A stretch of 64,000 bases of DNA from Cloeon dipterum (Eukaryota; Arthropoda; Insecta; Ephemeroptera; Baetidae): the NCBI RefSeq assembly GCF_949628265.1, contig NC_088788.1, positions 19,344,001-19,408,000 on the forward strand, read 5' to 3'. The translations under genes and the position numbers were made by a program. Positions 1 through 14,240 of this stretch are shown piece after piece (positions within the stretch are counted from its first letter, which is position 1; each line of letters begins with the position of its first letter). The notes under the pieces were generated by a model. It saw nothing but the letters and a program-made list of their open reading frames with translations, was not told the origin of the DNA and did not search any database.

Positions 1-3000
1 CTTTAATTTAAATTGGCGATGTGGATAATCTCAGTGTTTTAATTACTTGTATTTCTTTTAGATTTTTGTACTTGCGAATAAAATGGTGAACCCAATCGTG
101 TGCGATCCCCTTCTTCTCTATGCACACGCGCGCAGTGATTTCTGTGAATGTGTATTTGTAACTATGTGTGTTGTTGATTTATCGTGCGAGCGTATCAGCG
201 ACGGCGGCAGCGCTATGGGGAAAAAGATTTTGGAAGTGTCGAAAAGGCTGCAGAAAATGATTAATTGTTTCGCGTCGCTGAATTGGAGAGCGTGTGCGTA
301 GCGTAGGAGGCGGCCGCTGCTGCCGGCCCTCGCGTGATTGCACCATGCCTGCGCCTGTGAAATTTAATATCACAGAACAATTTCATCGGCGAGGATTAGA
401 AAATGATTACGGGCCCATTGTCGTTTGATTAAAAGCAACGTGAACCATCGAGCCACGCCGATCAAAGCGCCCGTGAGCTATGCAAATTGCAGCACGCAAA
501 CTCTCTCTATGCTAATGAATTTTTAAAGTCTACAGGACTGTATTGTGTGCACCGCTGAATGAGAAAACACAGGGTAACGGAAAACCAATACTTAGCATAA
601 AAACGCTTTATGTTTTAAACAAGTTTAGTTGATCGAGTTATGTGATTGCAGTGAAACCTTAATCGTGTTTTGTGAGACGTAGTATTATTTGTGATTTCTT
701 GCAGCAAAAATGTCTTATGAAATCCATCGTAGTTTGTTTTTTATTTAGATATGGTTTCAAGGAATGAGAAACCTATTTTTAGTCAGTTTTGGTGCAAATC
801 TAAATAATTACTATTATCTCTTTCCAACAAATGTTCTGCCTTACATGATCGGACGATTTTGATTCCTTTGCGTGGTTCTAGTTTGTAAAATAAAATATAA
901 AACATTAAGGTTTAACTCAGATGGTTTCACAATTGAATTTTGAAAATTAACTCTAAATGGATGTTTTCTTGGTAAAAATCTGTTTCCCGAAACTCATTAG
1001 AAATCAGCAAGTGTTTGCATAGTTCTACGGGATGAAAAATCATTGATATAATTTTTACAACTTGACATTTTTTTTTAGATTAGTGCAGGAGAGACTTTAT
1101 TTTGACATTGATTTTTGTTGGCTCTGTCATATTTTATTTACTTGAAGAATTTTCAGAAGTCAAACCCTTGTAAAGCCCACCTATTTTCAATCATTTTAGA
1201 TCACTTTCACACCTAACAATTATTTAAATTTGAGTTATAAACTTGAGCAATACATTTTTGGATGCTTTAAAATAAACTTTCTCCGGCCGAAATATTGACT
1301 TAAATTCCTAAGAAAGAGAGCGTACAAAGAAATGGTACACGAAGAAAGAAGAAAAAGCCTTTCAGAAAGTTCGAATTTTCCTTTTATGTACCCGTGGCCT
1401 TTTGTGTACACAAAAGAGCGCGTGTAGCTGCTTGTGTGTCAAGAAATTCATTGATAAAGTGTTAAGACACGGAAGAAGAGCCGAGTTTGGCGAAAAAGAA
1501 AAAAATATTTTTGCAGCAATCAGCGCTTCTGGCGGTTGTCTATCGTTGTGAGCGGGCGCACACACATGTCTCCCCCAGGGATTTGCTCCTTAATATATCT
1601 TCAAACGCTTTCTCCTTTCCCTAGGGTGGCGTGTGCAGCTAGCCGAGTTTCAGAGATCAGAAAAGGCGCAAGCGGCAGCTTGATATTCAATTTCTGCGAG
1701 ACAATGGATGCCCGCCGAAGACGAAGAGAAGATAATATATGGCCCGCGCGCGCCGAGGCTCCGGGACCCGGCCAAAATTCGCTGACCTCAGCAGCAGAGC
1801 ACTAATAGCCGAACCGACGCTTTCAGCTATGAGAGCAGCGGCGTTTTGCTTTTGTCACAGCCATTCAGTCAGTCAGTTAAAGAGGAACCGTGCAAAGTTA
1901 AATTACATATTCCGCTGGCGCTCGCTCCTGTGTTGATTGCGGAGCCGTTTAGAAAATGCTGCGCTCTGCTCGATTCTGAATTAGCGCGGTCGTCCTCGTC
2001 ATACAGCCTTGTTCTTTTACTTTACTTTTAACTCGCAGAATGAGAGGAATAAATTAAATCTTTGCAGACGAGAGTTTAAATATTGGCAGCGGATTATCCC
2101 AAACTAGTTAGTGGATCGATTTGCGGCTTGTCAAGCTCAAATCGAAACGTTTGTTTTGCCGGTTGGGAAAAATAAGCTTGAGTTAATTTCATTTTTTATA
2201 CTATAATATCAACCTTGAATATTTTTAGCCACGTGTATTCCATATAAAAACACTAAAAACACAAAGATATGTAAATATGAATACTCAAAAGAGAATAAAC
2301 AGCTAAAAATTAAGCCCTGAAAATGTTCCATGTCGGGTTTTCACTGACGCGGTTTATTAAATTTTCGTGGCTTTCATTTTTTCATTTGCCTCATTTCGGT
2401 GCGCGTGGTGGGGGAGTGAAATATTTAATTTTGAATCATTAGCGTAAATTTTATACCTGCATTAATTCAAACTGCGCAGACGAATAAATTAAAAGGGGTT
2501 TCCCTCTAGAGGGCAGAAATTTAGCCGGTTCATATAACAACATAGTCTTCTTTTAAGACTCTTTCCCTGCGCAAAAGAGTTGGTTCTAGATGGTGTATAG
2601 GTCAATTTAGAGAACTTATAAATTTTCTAGACGCTTGTTAATGGTTTTGCTGTTTTAAATTAAGTTCATATTGCTTAAAATTGCAAGAATCGAGCTCATT
2701 TGATGGTTCTGTGTCGATTGGGAGCTCAGAAAAATAGTTAGGTCGTCTAAATTTCAAACCACAAGGATTTCTAAAGTTTATTTATTTTAGTATTTCCCGA
2801 GAGCGATTTCTATAATTAAAAATAGCAGGTTTGCATTTCCTTATTACTAGTTTTAAATTGTGTTTCAACGGCCAATTGGCGCAAAAATTCCGTTTTTAAA
2901 GTATAAATCTCCAATTTAAGCATAAAAATTATCTTTGTTAAAGAGTATAGCTACTCAATTTTCTTTTTTTGAAAGGCACTGGAAAAGGAAAAAGAAACAG

Positions 3001-5642
3001 TAAAATTTAAACGCACCAATATACAAATATGATGTAATATTTGTGGGATTTATTGTGCAGACTCGAATGTAAGAAATCCTTTGAACGGGAAAAGCTCCAA
3101 AGTTTTCCTTTTTTCCTGTCAGCATTCTAAACAATTTAGTCTCTACCAATCATTTTCTACTTGCAAATTTTCTCGTCCAGCATTGAAAACGTTGCCGTCA
3201 CAACACATCAATCACGAAAATCAATACATTTCCAACAGAATAAATGCGCTGACGTTTAATTGCCATATCATCCAACATCATGTTTGCATTTTCCGCAACA
3301 CACAGCAACGCAGTAATAAATGCCGCAGTCAGGTATAATTTCGCATTATTTTCGAAACTGCACGCACACGTACACGCTGATGGTCGTCTAGGCGAGCGAG
3401 TGAGCGAACGGGTCGGCGACGCTGTAATCCCGCCGCAGCAAAACGGCAGGCCAACCTTGATGAATTAAATTACACACCTGAGCATGACAAACGCAATGGT
3501 ACGCGATGTAGGTCAATTCTCATTGTCGGGCGAGCCGCGCGCAGCCGGCCGGCGAGAGATTTGCTCCTTGGCAGCATCTATGTGTGCGCTAGGAGAGAAA
3601 CAGACGGACTCTCTCTCCACTCTGCCCGGCGTCTGCTCACCTTTGAACGATTCGCGAGCACACCGCACCGTGTAATTTGCGATTTTGATTTATCGCGTTA
3701 TTTTATCGCGAAAATTTCCCAACGAGCTCGCTCAGCCTCGATGCAGAATTTATTGCGAACGTCGTTAATACGGCCGGCGCGCGCGTTTATTCAGCAATTA
3801 ATTGTGTTTTGTGTAGGCGCGATAAGCGACATAGTTAAACGCTCTCTGCCGCCCGCTCTGAATGATGTAAAAATCAATCTGCAGCCATTGTTACGGCGAG
3901 GAAAAAGGGTTGTGCGGTTATGTCTGACTGAGTGAAATAATGGCTTCAGTGCCCGCCGTGATGGTGTCAAGTGGACATGTTAATTTTTATCTAGCAGCTA
4001 TTGAAATTGAAATTTTTGCTGTCGGTGATGAAGAATTTTGCAGAAAACAGAGACTTTGGAAATAAATATATGCTTTGAAAGCTGGTTTATTTATAAAAGT
4101 TATTTGTTAAACTTTGGACTTGAATAATAATACAAAATTGAAATGGTAAAATTACAGGCGTACAGGGAACTCGGTTAAAATGGGAAAAATATTCAATGCG
4201 GATTTTTTTTTAAAAAAAAAAAAGGTAGGTGACTAAACGTAAACAATAGAGAGAACGTGAGGGATTATTTTTCACTTTTAGACGCGCCCATCCTGTTTTA
4301 AAATCCACACAGCCATTGATAAAAAAATTTTCGATTTACGCAACTTCAAATAGAATGATGATCATTGCCAATACAAACGCGGCTTGAAGCCATATCAGTT
4401 GACAAAGACCGCTAATAATATTATCTACTGAAAAAATAGCAATATATTCAGAGCCATTGTGAATTGTGACGTCTATTCCAAATACAGCACCTTTTGTGAG
4501 CTCAGCAGACCATTTCCCTTGGCTCAAATAGTTTCATTTGATCAAGTAAAAAACAATCGAATTAAATTGCAGATTATAGTGACAGCTAATGAGATCTTAA
4601 ATGTTGCTGTCCAGTGTGGAACCGCATGAAATTATTTTTCTCTAATTTTTCACTTTTAACCGCACCCTGATTAAATCACGATAACCATTCGAAAAATTTC
4701 TTGCTTTCAACAAAGATTCGGATTCATATTTTTTAAAGTCAAATTATTTACAAGGTTGGCTCTTTAAACGCGTCAAAATTGCCTTTAAGGCTGGCACACA
4801 AAAACTCACAGACAAACTATTCGTCTAGGTCATAAAATTCGTGCTGCATAACCAGCTGCTTTATTTTACATACATTCTTTGTAGACATCAATTAATTTCA
4901 GTGAGCTTGGAAGCGCGTTAATTTTTAATAGGTATTTATGCAAGATTGATTTTACACCACTTGTCTCAAGAAACTTGGTTCCCCATAAAGAAGAAAATAT
5001 CCTCTTAAGTAACTGGGATACAGTCACAATTAGCACAGCGCAAAATTAACTCCTTAGATGCAGAATTGATTGGCCATTGTTTCAACTGAGCGAGCAATAA
5101 AATTGCAAAACAAATCGGCATTGAGCAGCGGCGGCGATGAAACGCGGCTCATGCAGATTTCAGCCGTGAGATGCTTTGGGCAAACAAATGGCCATCTGTT
5201 CTCCGCTATAGCGTGCATTTTTTTTTCGCAACGGGCGCAATTGCGAATAAAAGAAAGCCATGCGTTCGCGCATTACAACAATATACGAGCGAAACGAAGG
5301 CCCCGAGGGACTCTTTATTAACAACAATGAAATTAATATGACGTTGTGCAAATATTTACGAGCAAAAGCTGGAGCGCGCGCGCGAATGTGTATATTAAGT
5401 GCTGGCAACAAAAGGCGGAGAGCGAGCCGACACGACTGCTCTCTTGCCCGCGGCTCTAATTTTCGCCGCTAAATTCGGATTTTTGTCGAATTATGCCGCA
5501 CTCTGCTGCAAGACGTAGTCTCATAAATCCGATGCAGAGAGCGATTGATAGCGGAAATCGGCGCACTTATTGTGTCATAAAATTCACGCGCGTGAAATTG
5601 CAAATCCGACGAGAGAGGGATGCGCTGCCCTATTTCACTGGG

Positions 5643-5645
<3 letters not shown>
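1..5645. other. non-coding region, no gene seen
   Basis: No frame here is long, protein-like and flanked by convincing splice sites on both sides. The DNA is mostly AT-rich with GC-richer stretches near 1500-2000 and 3350-3950 that contain many CG dinucleotides and short chance frames. It could be intergenic or a large intron of a gene outside the window; the sequence alone does not decide. No transposon coding remnant was recognised. Confidence 0.5.

Positions 5646-5717
<72 letters not shown>
5646..5717. repeat. (GA)n microsatellite, about 36 units
   Basis: An uninterrupted GA dinucleotide run of about 72 bp, followed within about 15 bp by a short GT run (about 5729-5745). The open frames read through it on both strands (Arg-Glu or Leu-Ser repeats) are products of the repeat and not genes. 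A GA run of this length is a potential GAGA-factor binding platform in insects, but that is inference. Confidence 0.97.
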
Positions 5718-5719
<2 letters not shown>

Positions 5720-5745
5720 CAGAGCTGATGTGTGTGTGTGTGTGC

Positions 5746-8700
5746 GTGTTATTAAATTATTGATTTTTCGTTTCAAATTTATTAAATGGTTGTAGCAGCA
5801 GTTGTGCCCGCTCGGGCAAATCACTCTCTCGCTCGCGCGATATTGAATGGCGTGTTCCAGCATTCCCGGACGCGCAGAAAGAGGAAAAATAATCGGCCCT
5901 GGATACTATCACTGCGCTACTCTGTGTGCGCCGCATTAATTCCAATTAATGCACGGGCCAGGCCGCAACGGCGCGGGGCACTCTCTGTCGGCAACTTCCG
6001 ACACACTCACGCACAAAACACACAAACAGCCCAGACCGTTTGGTGGCGTTTCGCAACTATTCGCACCGCCGCCAACGCTACTGATGCAAGCCACCACCTA
6101 TCCGCACCGGGGATGGCGTGGGTAAGCGCGGGCGGGGGTGCGCCAGTCCCGCTGAAGCGCCTCTCTTGTCTCTCTGGCTCTGCTTGCTCTTCCGTTTGTA
6201 CGGGAAACGTCCTTCTGTCGCTTTACGCAACTTTTCAAACACATTTAAACATGTAAAATTCGGAAATTATTCATACAAAAAATAGAATTGCTTTAAATGT
6301 TTTATAAGCAACTTAGTCAAATTAAACCATCAAAATTCAGTTGCGAGATCCTAGATCATACATTTTTTATAAGATCAAATATTTATGCGATCATAAATGA
6401 ATTTAAAAAATTCTTCTGCAATTTGCTTTCGTTCCTTTTTATATTTTTGGTTATCTTATCAATAATGAACGGAAAATCATTTAAAAATCTAGCGTTTATC
6501 TACACAGGTCTAAAAACAAAATAAATTCGTGCCAGTGCAGTGCGCGCCCTTTCCGATCCTCGGACAGGGATAAAAAGAGCAAAAAACATTTTTGTGACAA
6601 ATTTAAAATAAATCGTCGGACGTTTTTAACCATCCCTGATTCAGAATTTTCTGCAGCTTATGGTCTGGTGTTAGAAATTTAGTAACTGCCACTGTACGTA
6701 GTACAATAATGCGTGATATTAATTATATATTTTACAATTTTTTCGATATTTGTGCCGCACCCATTGCTTGTTTGTTCGACTATAAGCCATTGATATGACA
6801 ATTTAAAACACTGAAAATATACGCAAATGTTAACAATAATGACTTTACCAAAAAATTCATTAATCCGCCAGCATTAATAACTCTAAATATTCGTGCTAGA
6901 TCAATCCATCTAGATTTATCTTGTTACTTTCTATTCGAATTCATCCAGTAAAGACCAATATGAAACAATTAAATCTTGTGTAACTACTTTTAGCAACTCA
7001 TTTCCTTAAAATTGTGATTGATTTTCCATAGAGTTGATTCTGTCTTTAAAAGTTAGCTTTCAAATTAAATTTTGAATGCATAAATCATGTTTAATTGCGC
7101 ATAAGTAGAACACTTTCCATTAAAACTATAATTACTTGTAGGCACGACTAACTTGTTAAGTACAAGCTCACGCCATAGATTAAAGAAGGAATATTCATTC
7201 CGCATTTACCTGCTTTTTTCAGCTGTAGTATTTTTTTAACGTGGCGTGTAAAAATCGCAATATCTGTGCGCGCAGCTGTGGATTATGGTGTGACAGCTAC
7301 AGACGAAGTAAAATTTTAACCAATCGGCCTTAAAAGTATATTAATATTCAAATCAATTTTGTTCATATTGGCTCCATGACTGCGCTACTCTGAGATTGTG
7401 GTTTTTGTCACGTGAGCCGACTCGAGATATTCGATTGTACCTTGCAGAAAATATGGATTCCAAGGAAAATTCCTTGCGAAACCCAATACGATTAAGCCAT
7501 CCACTGCACTTGGCTCGACGTATCAAATGTCAATCTAGTGTTATTGCACGTTGGCTAGAGAAAATATCACGTTTTTAATTGAAGCTACGGTGTCCTTGTT
7601 GCCTCCCTCTGAGTTTGCAAACGCGCATGAATATTCAGTGGGAAGGACTAGTGTCCCCGTTCAAGATCTGCGGAAAAGTGAAAATTGAGTTTGTACGAGT
7701 AAGCCTCGGTGTTACACAGACTTTCCATTTCCATTAGTCGGGCGCACGCTAAAGAACCGGAGTGGTATTTGCTTAACACCGCAATTTACAATTGAAAATT
7801 GAATGAAGACAATGATACATTTCCACCAAAAAGCATTCATTCTAAAAATTACGTTTAAATAAGGGTGTAAATTTGTTATAGGTTTCGTTAAGTTATGTCG
7901 TTTCAACAATTTTACTGTCCTGAAATGGTTCAGTGGTTTCCCAGTAACGCAACGAAATAAAACTGTCGATTCTGATTGATTATTGTGGCAAATTTCTACT
8001 CAAATATTTCATATCAACTTTTTTCTTAATGAGTTGAAAAATAGCCCAAGGATTAAGAAGTAAAGCGAAATGATCGAACCGCAAAAATTTACATCTCGTC
8101 TAGACCATTCATACCTTTCAGGGTCAACTGCACCCACAAACTACACCTCGATTTATATGTAAAGGGATAATTGGTTTCTATCTGCCTGATCTCCCCTCCT
8201 GCTGTCTTGTAAAAGCAGTAAAGTAGCACAGAGAGATAATGCACAGGCTATAAAGGCGAGTTTCAGGCTGCTAGGATCGTTCCTAAAAACTCGAAAACAG
8301 CCTGGATGCGCACACTTCCGAAGTGGCGAGGCCCTGCACAAAATATAGTAGAAAGGTCGATGGTGGCGTTGATGTATTACATCCGGCAAGAGCGAGTGTG
8401 CAGCTAGTTTCAGCCCGACGAGCGGCAAAATCACAATACTGCAATTATTTTCAAACACGCGACGTCAAAAAGGCAGTGAGTAAAAGGAAAAATTACACAG
8501 ATATTATTTTGCACAAAAGGCAGCCTCCACATAAAATGCTCCGGCACCCACACTGCAATCACTCCGCCAAACCGTGACCAGGCATTTCTCCTGAAAAATT
8601 TCTGCACAATGGCTCCAAAGTACCCTATGGGGGAAAGGACAAAAAGGGGTGAAGATCGGTTCAGTTAAAAACTTTTAAGAGGGAAAAGTTTGATTGCTTT

Positions 8701-8917
8701 TATGAGGGTGAAATTGTGCTGAAATTAATCTGCTTCTCCAGGAACCCTTCAGTAAAAATATTGATCATTTCAAACTAGAGAATTCTAGAGAAGCCATTGT
8801 AAAATATTTCTTAAAATATTAATTTAAACAGTTTCAATAGTTTAAAACAAATTTCGGCTCATCATGGTCGAGTAAAAATTTAAAACCAAAATGTGCTAGA
8901 AAATATTTTGCACTTAC
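5746..8917. other. non-coding region with a GC-richer island at 5800-6250
   Basis: The stretch after the microsatellite to about 6250 is GC-richer and ends near 6121 in a strong donor-like site (GTAAGC after TGG). This could be an untranslated first exon of a plus-strand transcript, but no partner acceptor can be assigned. From 6250 to 8900 the DNA is AT-rich and I see no gene. Confidence 0.4.
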
Positions 8918-9240
8918 AGGGTTAATCCTCAGGTGGAGAGCATGCTCCGGTACACGCACGCACACACACACACGTGGTTCTACTGATTTTTGCAAGTAAC
9001 GTGTGTGCTCCCAACTTGCGAAAGCTGCGAGGTGTGCAAATGGCACGGCGGCGAGCGAGCGACTGACTGGCCTGAAGGATAAACTGCTCACTTGCACTCT
9101 CGCCGCGCGTTGACACACGGTTTCCGACCTGGCTGACTCTCGCACACGTTGCTGCCGAGGCAAAAGTGACGCAAGTCGCGGCGGCTAAAGCGCACTCTTT
9201 CGCTCTGAGCGCGGTGCACGCGGTGCATCACAAACATCTC
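8918..9240 (-). promoter_or_regulatory. possible untranslated first exon and promoter (minus strand)
   Basis: A GC-rich block that, read on the minus strand, ends in a strong splice donor (CCT then GTAAGTG, exon end at 8918). The upstream limit is arbitrary. Short frames through it look like chance because they are Arg/Ser/Cys-rich and include a CA/GT repeat near 8956-8975. If real, the exon belongs to a gene whose coding exons lie to the left, possibly outside the window. This rests on one donor site and base composition only. Confidence 0.25.
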
Positions 9241-10898
9241 GCACACAAAAACGTGCGCTCGCACTATGAGGCAAAATGAATAATCTTGTTACATGACGTA
9301 CGTCCCCCCTACTAACTTGGTTTGACCCTTTCGACATTGTCTTTTTTTATTCAAATGCGCACCTTCTGACGCGGAAATGTATCCACGACGCTCCATCAAT
9401 AGAAAAAAACCGTTTAACCAAAATTTGTTTCGTGTTACTTCGTAAAATTGTAAGAGAAAAATAAAATAATAAAAAACTACACTCCATAGAAATTCAATTA
9501 ATTAACTAACAAGTAAAGCGCACCTAATAATAAATAACATGGTTTTACGTCTTACAAATATCGAACTTGGATGAAAATTTTGCAAAGGGGAAATTTTTCA
9601 GTTATTCACGGTTTTCGAGCTATATATGAACGTTCAAATTTCGAATTTTGGAGACTTTTCAAGAAATATAAATATATAAAGTCAAAATCTACGAACTACC
9701 CAAGAGTATTGCTTTATAATTCAGTCGATATGAGTGCTAGAGGAAATTTCACAGCAAAGTCGGAAAGCTGATAAAATTTATAACTTTTATTTAAAATTGG
9801 AAATTATTTTTACCATCCTCAATCAAAAGCTGTTTCATAAATTTACTCGTATTTAGCAAGATGAATAGCGATTGATTTAGAAAACTATCTTAGAAAAATT
9901 AAAACTCTACTAAACGCGGTCATTTGACAATTTTGAAATTTGTTAAAATTTCGACTCAAAATTACGGAAGCGTAGATCTATAGAACCATAAATATTAGGA
10001 ATGATTGTTTTGGCAAATTGTCATCTCAAAATAAACACAATCGAATATTAGCGAAAAATCCATAATTTTCAAATAAAATGGTGCGCTCCCCACCTTGTCT
10101 GGTAATTTTAAAAAAAGTAGACTTCAATGAACCGTGTTTAACGAGCAACGGGGATTTTAAACAAAGGTCAACACAGAGGGGCCAAAACACCAAAATAGCG
10201 TTATTCCACATTCAGGCCAAAAATAAAAATGGCAAAAATTGAACGACCTCGTTTGAATACAATATATAGCCAAGTCCGCATTTTGACGGGCAGTGATTCA
10301 AATAAATGCTATTGTGCGCCGCGTAATTGCTCCAACAGGTTTTTGCGTTCAGTGCTCCGAGTCCGTCCATATACGTGCATTTATTTGTTTTAGAATCCTC
10401 CTGTGGCTTTTGTATGGGTATAGCGGTGAACGCAGGAGAAAAAGCAAGAGGCAAGAGCCCAAGTCTGCGGCGATGTATTTGGTATTGATTACCTTTTTCA
10501 ATGCAAAATCAAGTACCCATTGGCATTGATTGGGACTTAATCGTTGTTATTTTGCATTCAATTGACCTACTTTGTTGACTTGTTTCTGCCTGCCATGCAC
10601 GGCGGAGAGGCAGTTTTATTAATATTGCGCTGGAAAACAGCCTAAGTGAAATGAATGGACATGTGCTGACGATCAACCCACAAGCAAAATAATCCCCGTA
10701 CACGCTTTTAACGCGCCAATCAATTCAAATAATGTTTACAAGCCGTGTTTGTGCTATCAGAGTTGAAATAAATCATTGATGGGATCAGCAAGTAGTGACT
10801 CGTCATCGCAGCAGAGCCATTAATATGTATGAAGTCACTTGATCCTCCAATTTTAGGTGCTTTTAGAATGAAAACATTGGCGTATTTCAAAAGGGATT
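9241..10898. other. non-coding region, nothing recognised
   Basis: AT-rich sequence with only short chance frames between the possible first exon and the Usp14 3' end. Confidence 0.5.
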
Positions 10899-10904
10899 TT
10901 TATT
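10899..10904 (-). terminator. polyadenylation signal of Usp14
   Basis: AATAAA on the minus strand about 335 nt beyond the Usp14 stop codon. It is the best match to a polyadenylation signal downstream of the gene. The 3' untranslated region would run from 11237 to roughly 10880. Confidence 0.5.
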
Positions 10905-11237
10905 TACAAGATCAGCCGATGACAATTTTAAAGAATGCAAAAAACTGTGAATTACACAATAAAAACATCTGCGTCAATGTCTAAGCAACTTTAAAGCCTA
11001 ACTTGTCAATGCATCTGTAAGTGCGACCGCAGATTTTCTGAATCTGGCACTGACTGGCCTTGAAGTAACCGGAAGTAACAAATTTTTTTCTGGGGATCAC
11101 AGATCCTTTTGATTTGAGGCGAACTGTGCTTAAATACAAAATAATATCTGCTGATGCACTCTGCAAAGAAATGTCTAGGCGGGCGAAAAGACGAAATGTT
11201 AGAAGTAGAACATCTTTGGTTGGACGCGAACCAAAAG

Positions 11238-14050
11238 CTAATTCTCACTCATAGGCTCTTCAGCTGGTTTCTTGGGCACCTTGAGAACCTTGGGCCCATA
11301 AAGCAGCATGTAGGCAACATGCCAGTCACCTGAAACAAAAGATAATTACTCAAAGTTTGTTTCCCTTCAGCGAATTTGAGTTGTATATATTAATCACACA
11401 GTAATCTCCATATTTTAAATTTGGACACTAATAAAAAATCAGTTCTTTAGGAATAATTCAACTAACCTCCGCCAGAGAGCTTAAGAATTTCTTTGTCGGT
11501 GACGGGCGAGACGACGTCGTCATCACATTTGTACCACGTGTCTGGTGAGTCGCCCTTCACCCAGGCCACGTAATGTCCACTTGATGATGACCTGCCCCTG
11601 TGTGTGAGAACTGCCTGCAGCTCGTAGTAGCCAGAATTGTTGCTGCCTGGGTCGTCGGTAAAGGAGTACGGCTGTGCCTCCAAATCCTTGTCAACCTGAG
11701 GCGGAATGTTTAATGCTTGGTTAATAAAAATGGTTGAATCTATTTTTAACTAGGTAAAATATTTGATTCTAATTGACACCATTCTGAGTGGTACAGTTCT
11801 TCACAGAAAAAATATCTACATTTAGAGCAGGGCGATAATTATTGTTCTTATTAATGTCTAATGATGATTTAAATGGAAATGACATAACAATGATAGCTCA
11901 ACCACCAATTGATAGGATAGAGTAAATACACATTTAAAATTATTATTTTTTTAATTTTAATATAACTTAACTTTTAGTAATACCAAAAATTGGATAAAAA
12001 TTCTGATAACGACAAAAAAAATGAAATATCATTGATCTTAAATATTGCTTGCCTAAATATTGTTCTCTAAGAAAAAGTGATACATATAACAGAGCTTAAA
12101 AAAACCTCTCTTGTAAACTATGATTTATTAAAATAAATGAAATTTACAGTTAAAAACAAAAACTTTATCAATATCTTCCAATGCAACATTTTCCCTCAAG
12201 ATTTAGATCTGTGGACACTCACCTCCATGGGCTCGACACCCTTGCTTGGTTTGGGTTTATCCTTGCCCTCAAGAGCATCTTGGGTCTTCTGATCCTCGAT
12301 CTCCTTGAATTTGGCCCTGGTAGGTTCGATCAGGGCCTGCAGTCTTGGTGTGCAAAGCTCCCAGGCGTCGAACTGCAGCGGGAATTTGACGTCTTTGAGG
12401 ATTTTGGCATTCACCGCCTCTCTCTCCTTGTAGTAGAAGCGAACAAACTGGACTGTCAGGTAGGCCGGCAGCCGATCAATCAGACTTGTCTTTGTGTACA
12501 CTGCGTCCCGACTCAGGCTTGAGGACATCTTTGAAATCTGCTCCTTGATTTTCTGTGGGAAAATGAGACAAATTTTAAACCTAGGTTGAAAATTTCATTT
12601 GAAAATCTCACAGCTTTCAGTCCAGAATTCATGTGTCCCGTTTCTTGTCCGATAAAACAACTCAAATGCAGGAAGTTTTCTTCAGACACCAGTGGAGGCT
12701 CGGTGTCGGATTCAGTGCACTGCAGAGTAACGCTCATCCTGCCTCCCATGTACTGTTCAACTAAAGAACTGGAAAAATTTCATCAAACAATGAAAAATTA
12801 TTTTCATGGGAAAATGTACCAACAACTGTGACTAATGAAAATTAATATATTTCAAATTTATTGCATTCTTTCAAAGTATTTCATGATCTTATGGGCCTTT
12901 TTTAATTCATCCCATACTATGGTCTGCTTGTATTTTACGTTTCAATATTTTATTAATAAAACATGCCGTAAATTTAAATAAATAAATAAATAGCATACTT
13001 ATGCTTATTGGAGTTCTGAGCCGGAAGTCCACTCTGCATGAGCCGGACCATCTCTGTCCAGCATTCGCTGGCATCCTGGAGTAATCGAAATAATATATCC
13101 CGAGTTCCAGACACAACTCGCAATTTCTCACCTGCTGGCAGAGCCCGCCGTTGGGCCCCTTCTCTGCGAATCTGGGCACGGCACGGTGCAGAGCTCCAAG
13201 AAGCAGCAAAGGTGGAACACAAGAACCAGTCTGCATTGAGCGGAACACCTCGCTGAGGCTGTCAACGAGGCCGGACGACCCCTGCGGCCGCAGCTCGACC
13301 AGAGACTTCTTCAGCTCCGGCACCATTTTCAGGCACTGCACAGTGGCGTTCATGTAACATGTGTTGCCCAAATTCACGAGACCGGCTGGCAGGTCCAACT
13401 GAGGAATGAAATAAAATCGTGATTATTGCGAAATCGGTGACTTTTGTAAAACATAGGATTACCCATTACCCAATACCAAAATGGCTCTTTGTAACTTACT
13501 TTCGTGTTGAGTTCAGCCTCCGATAAGTCTTCCATGAATACAGTCTTCTTTTCTGGCTCCAAAGCAAGCTCGTCTGCTGTGCCCAGCATCAAAAATGTCG
13601 CACCCTGTACAAATTATGCATTGCGTTTTAATTAAAACTGTACGATTAAGGCAATTCAATGTGTTCGTAAAAATTTATATCAACCCTTTAACTACTCACA
13701 TTTTTGACTGGCAAATCACCCCAGCCGTCATCCTTGAGTTGAGCTCCCTTCAGCATAACCTTTTGCCGGTCAGGTTGAACGCCCGTCAGGGTGAAGATCT
13801 GCGCTTTGAAAACGAGTGGATGTTCGTCGGTATTTAGTTCGATGTCATTGTAGACGTTTTTGCCCCATTTAACTTTAACTGCAAGAATAAAGTGCATCTA
13901 TGATGAGTGAAGAAAACACAGTGATTAACAAAAACACGGAGTCTTAGGTAAAAATTTCCGATTGTTTATGTGTTTCCGAATGAGATCCAAAGCTTCAGAC
14001 GAGCTGTTGAAGAGCGGCTATCGCCTAGAATTACCTTTGAAACCAGGCAT
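11238..14050 (-). CDS. Usp14: ubiquitin carboxyl-terminal hydrolase 14, complete nine-exon gene
   Basis: Proteasome-associated cysteine protease that trims ubiquitin chains from substrates docked at the 26S regulatory particle. Coding exons on the minus strand: 14050-14035, 13878-13700, 13604-13500, 13398-13132, 13075-12999, 12768-12612, 12552-12223, 11695-11467, 11329-11238. They join in phase to 483 residues, against 494 in human. Residues 4-75 form the ubiquitin-like domain that binds the proteasome (VKVKWGK start, LTGVQP). The USP domain begins with the Cys box GNTCYMN, catalytic Cys114; the His box is SSSSGHYVAWV, His418; and the third triad residue is Asp455 in GGGDWH. The blocking-loop region (YYKEREAVNAK, then the Lys/Pro-rich stretch before VEPMEV) is present. 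The start was chosen because exon 1 supplies MPGFK in the insect-like context ACCAAAATG and splices in phase to the ubiquitin-like domain. No disruption is seen. Confidence 0.96.
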
Positions 14051-14240
14051 TTTGGTGAAATTTCGAATCACGCCTCAGTTGAGTCTGCAAAAACTAGAGA
14101 AACACTGAAGTCTGACCGAATGTTTCGCCTTTCGCCACACAGCGTGACTCTTCAGTTGACGTGAGACGAAAGCCGACGCCTCCTTCTCTCTGCCAAAGAG
14201 GGCGTTGCGTGCAATCCTTTTTTGTCCTCCTTGGACTGGT
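14051..14240 (-). promoter_or_regulatory. Usp14 5' untranslated region and promoter
   Basis: The sequence immediately upstream of the Usp14 start is GC-richer than its surroundings. It contains a CRE/ATF-like TGACGTGA at about 14156-14163 and CGACG-rich DNA up to about 14215, then drops back to AT-rich sequence. No TATA box at a fixed distance is evident. Position and composition fit a housekeeping promoter; the exact transcription start is not visible. Confidence 0.4.

Noticed and set aside
5493..5863. Open frames on both strands through the GA run
   Set aside because: They consist of Arg-Glu or Leu-Ser repeats created by the microsatellite; no splice sites or homology.
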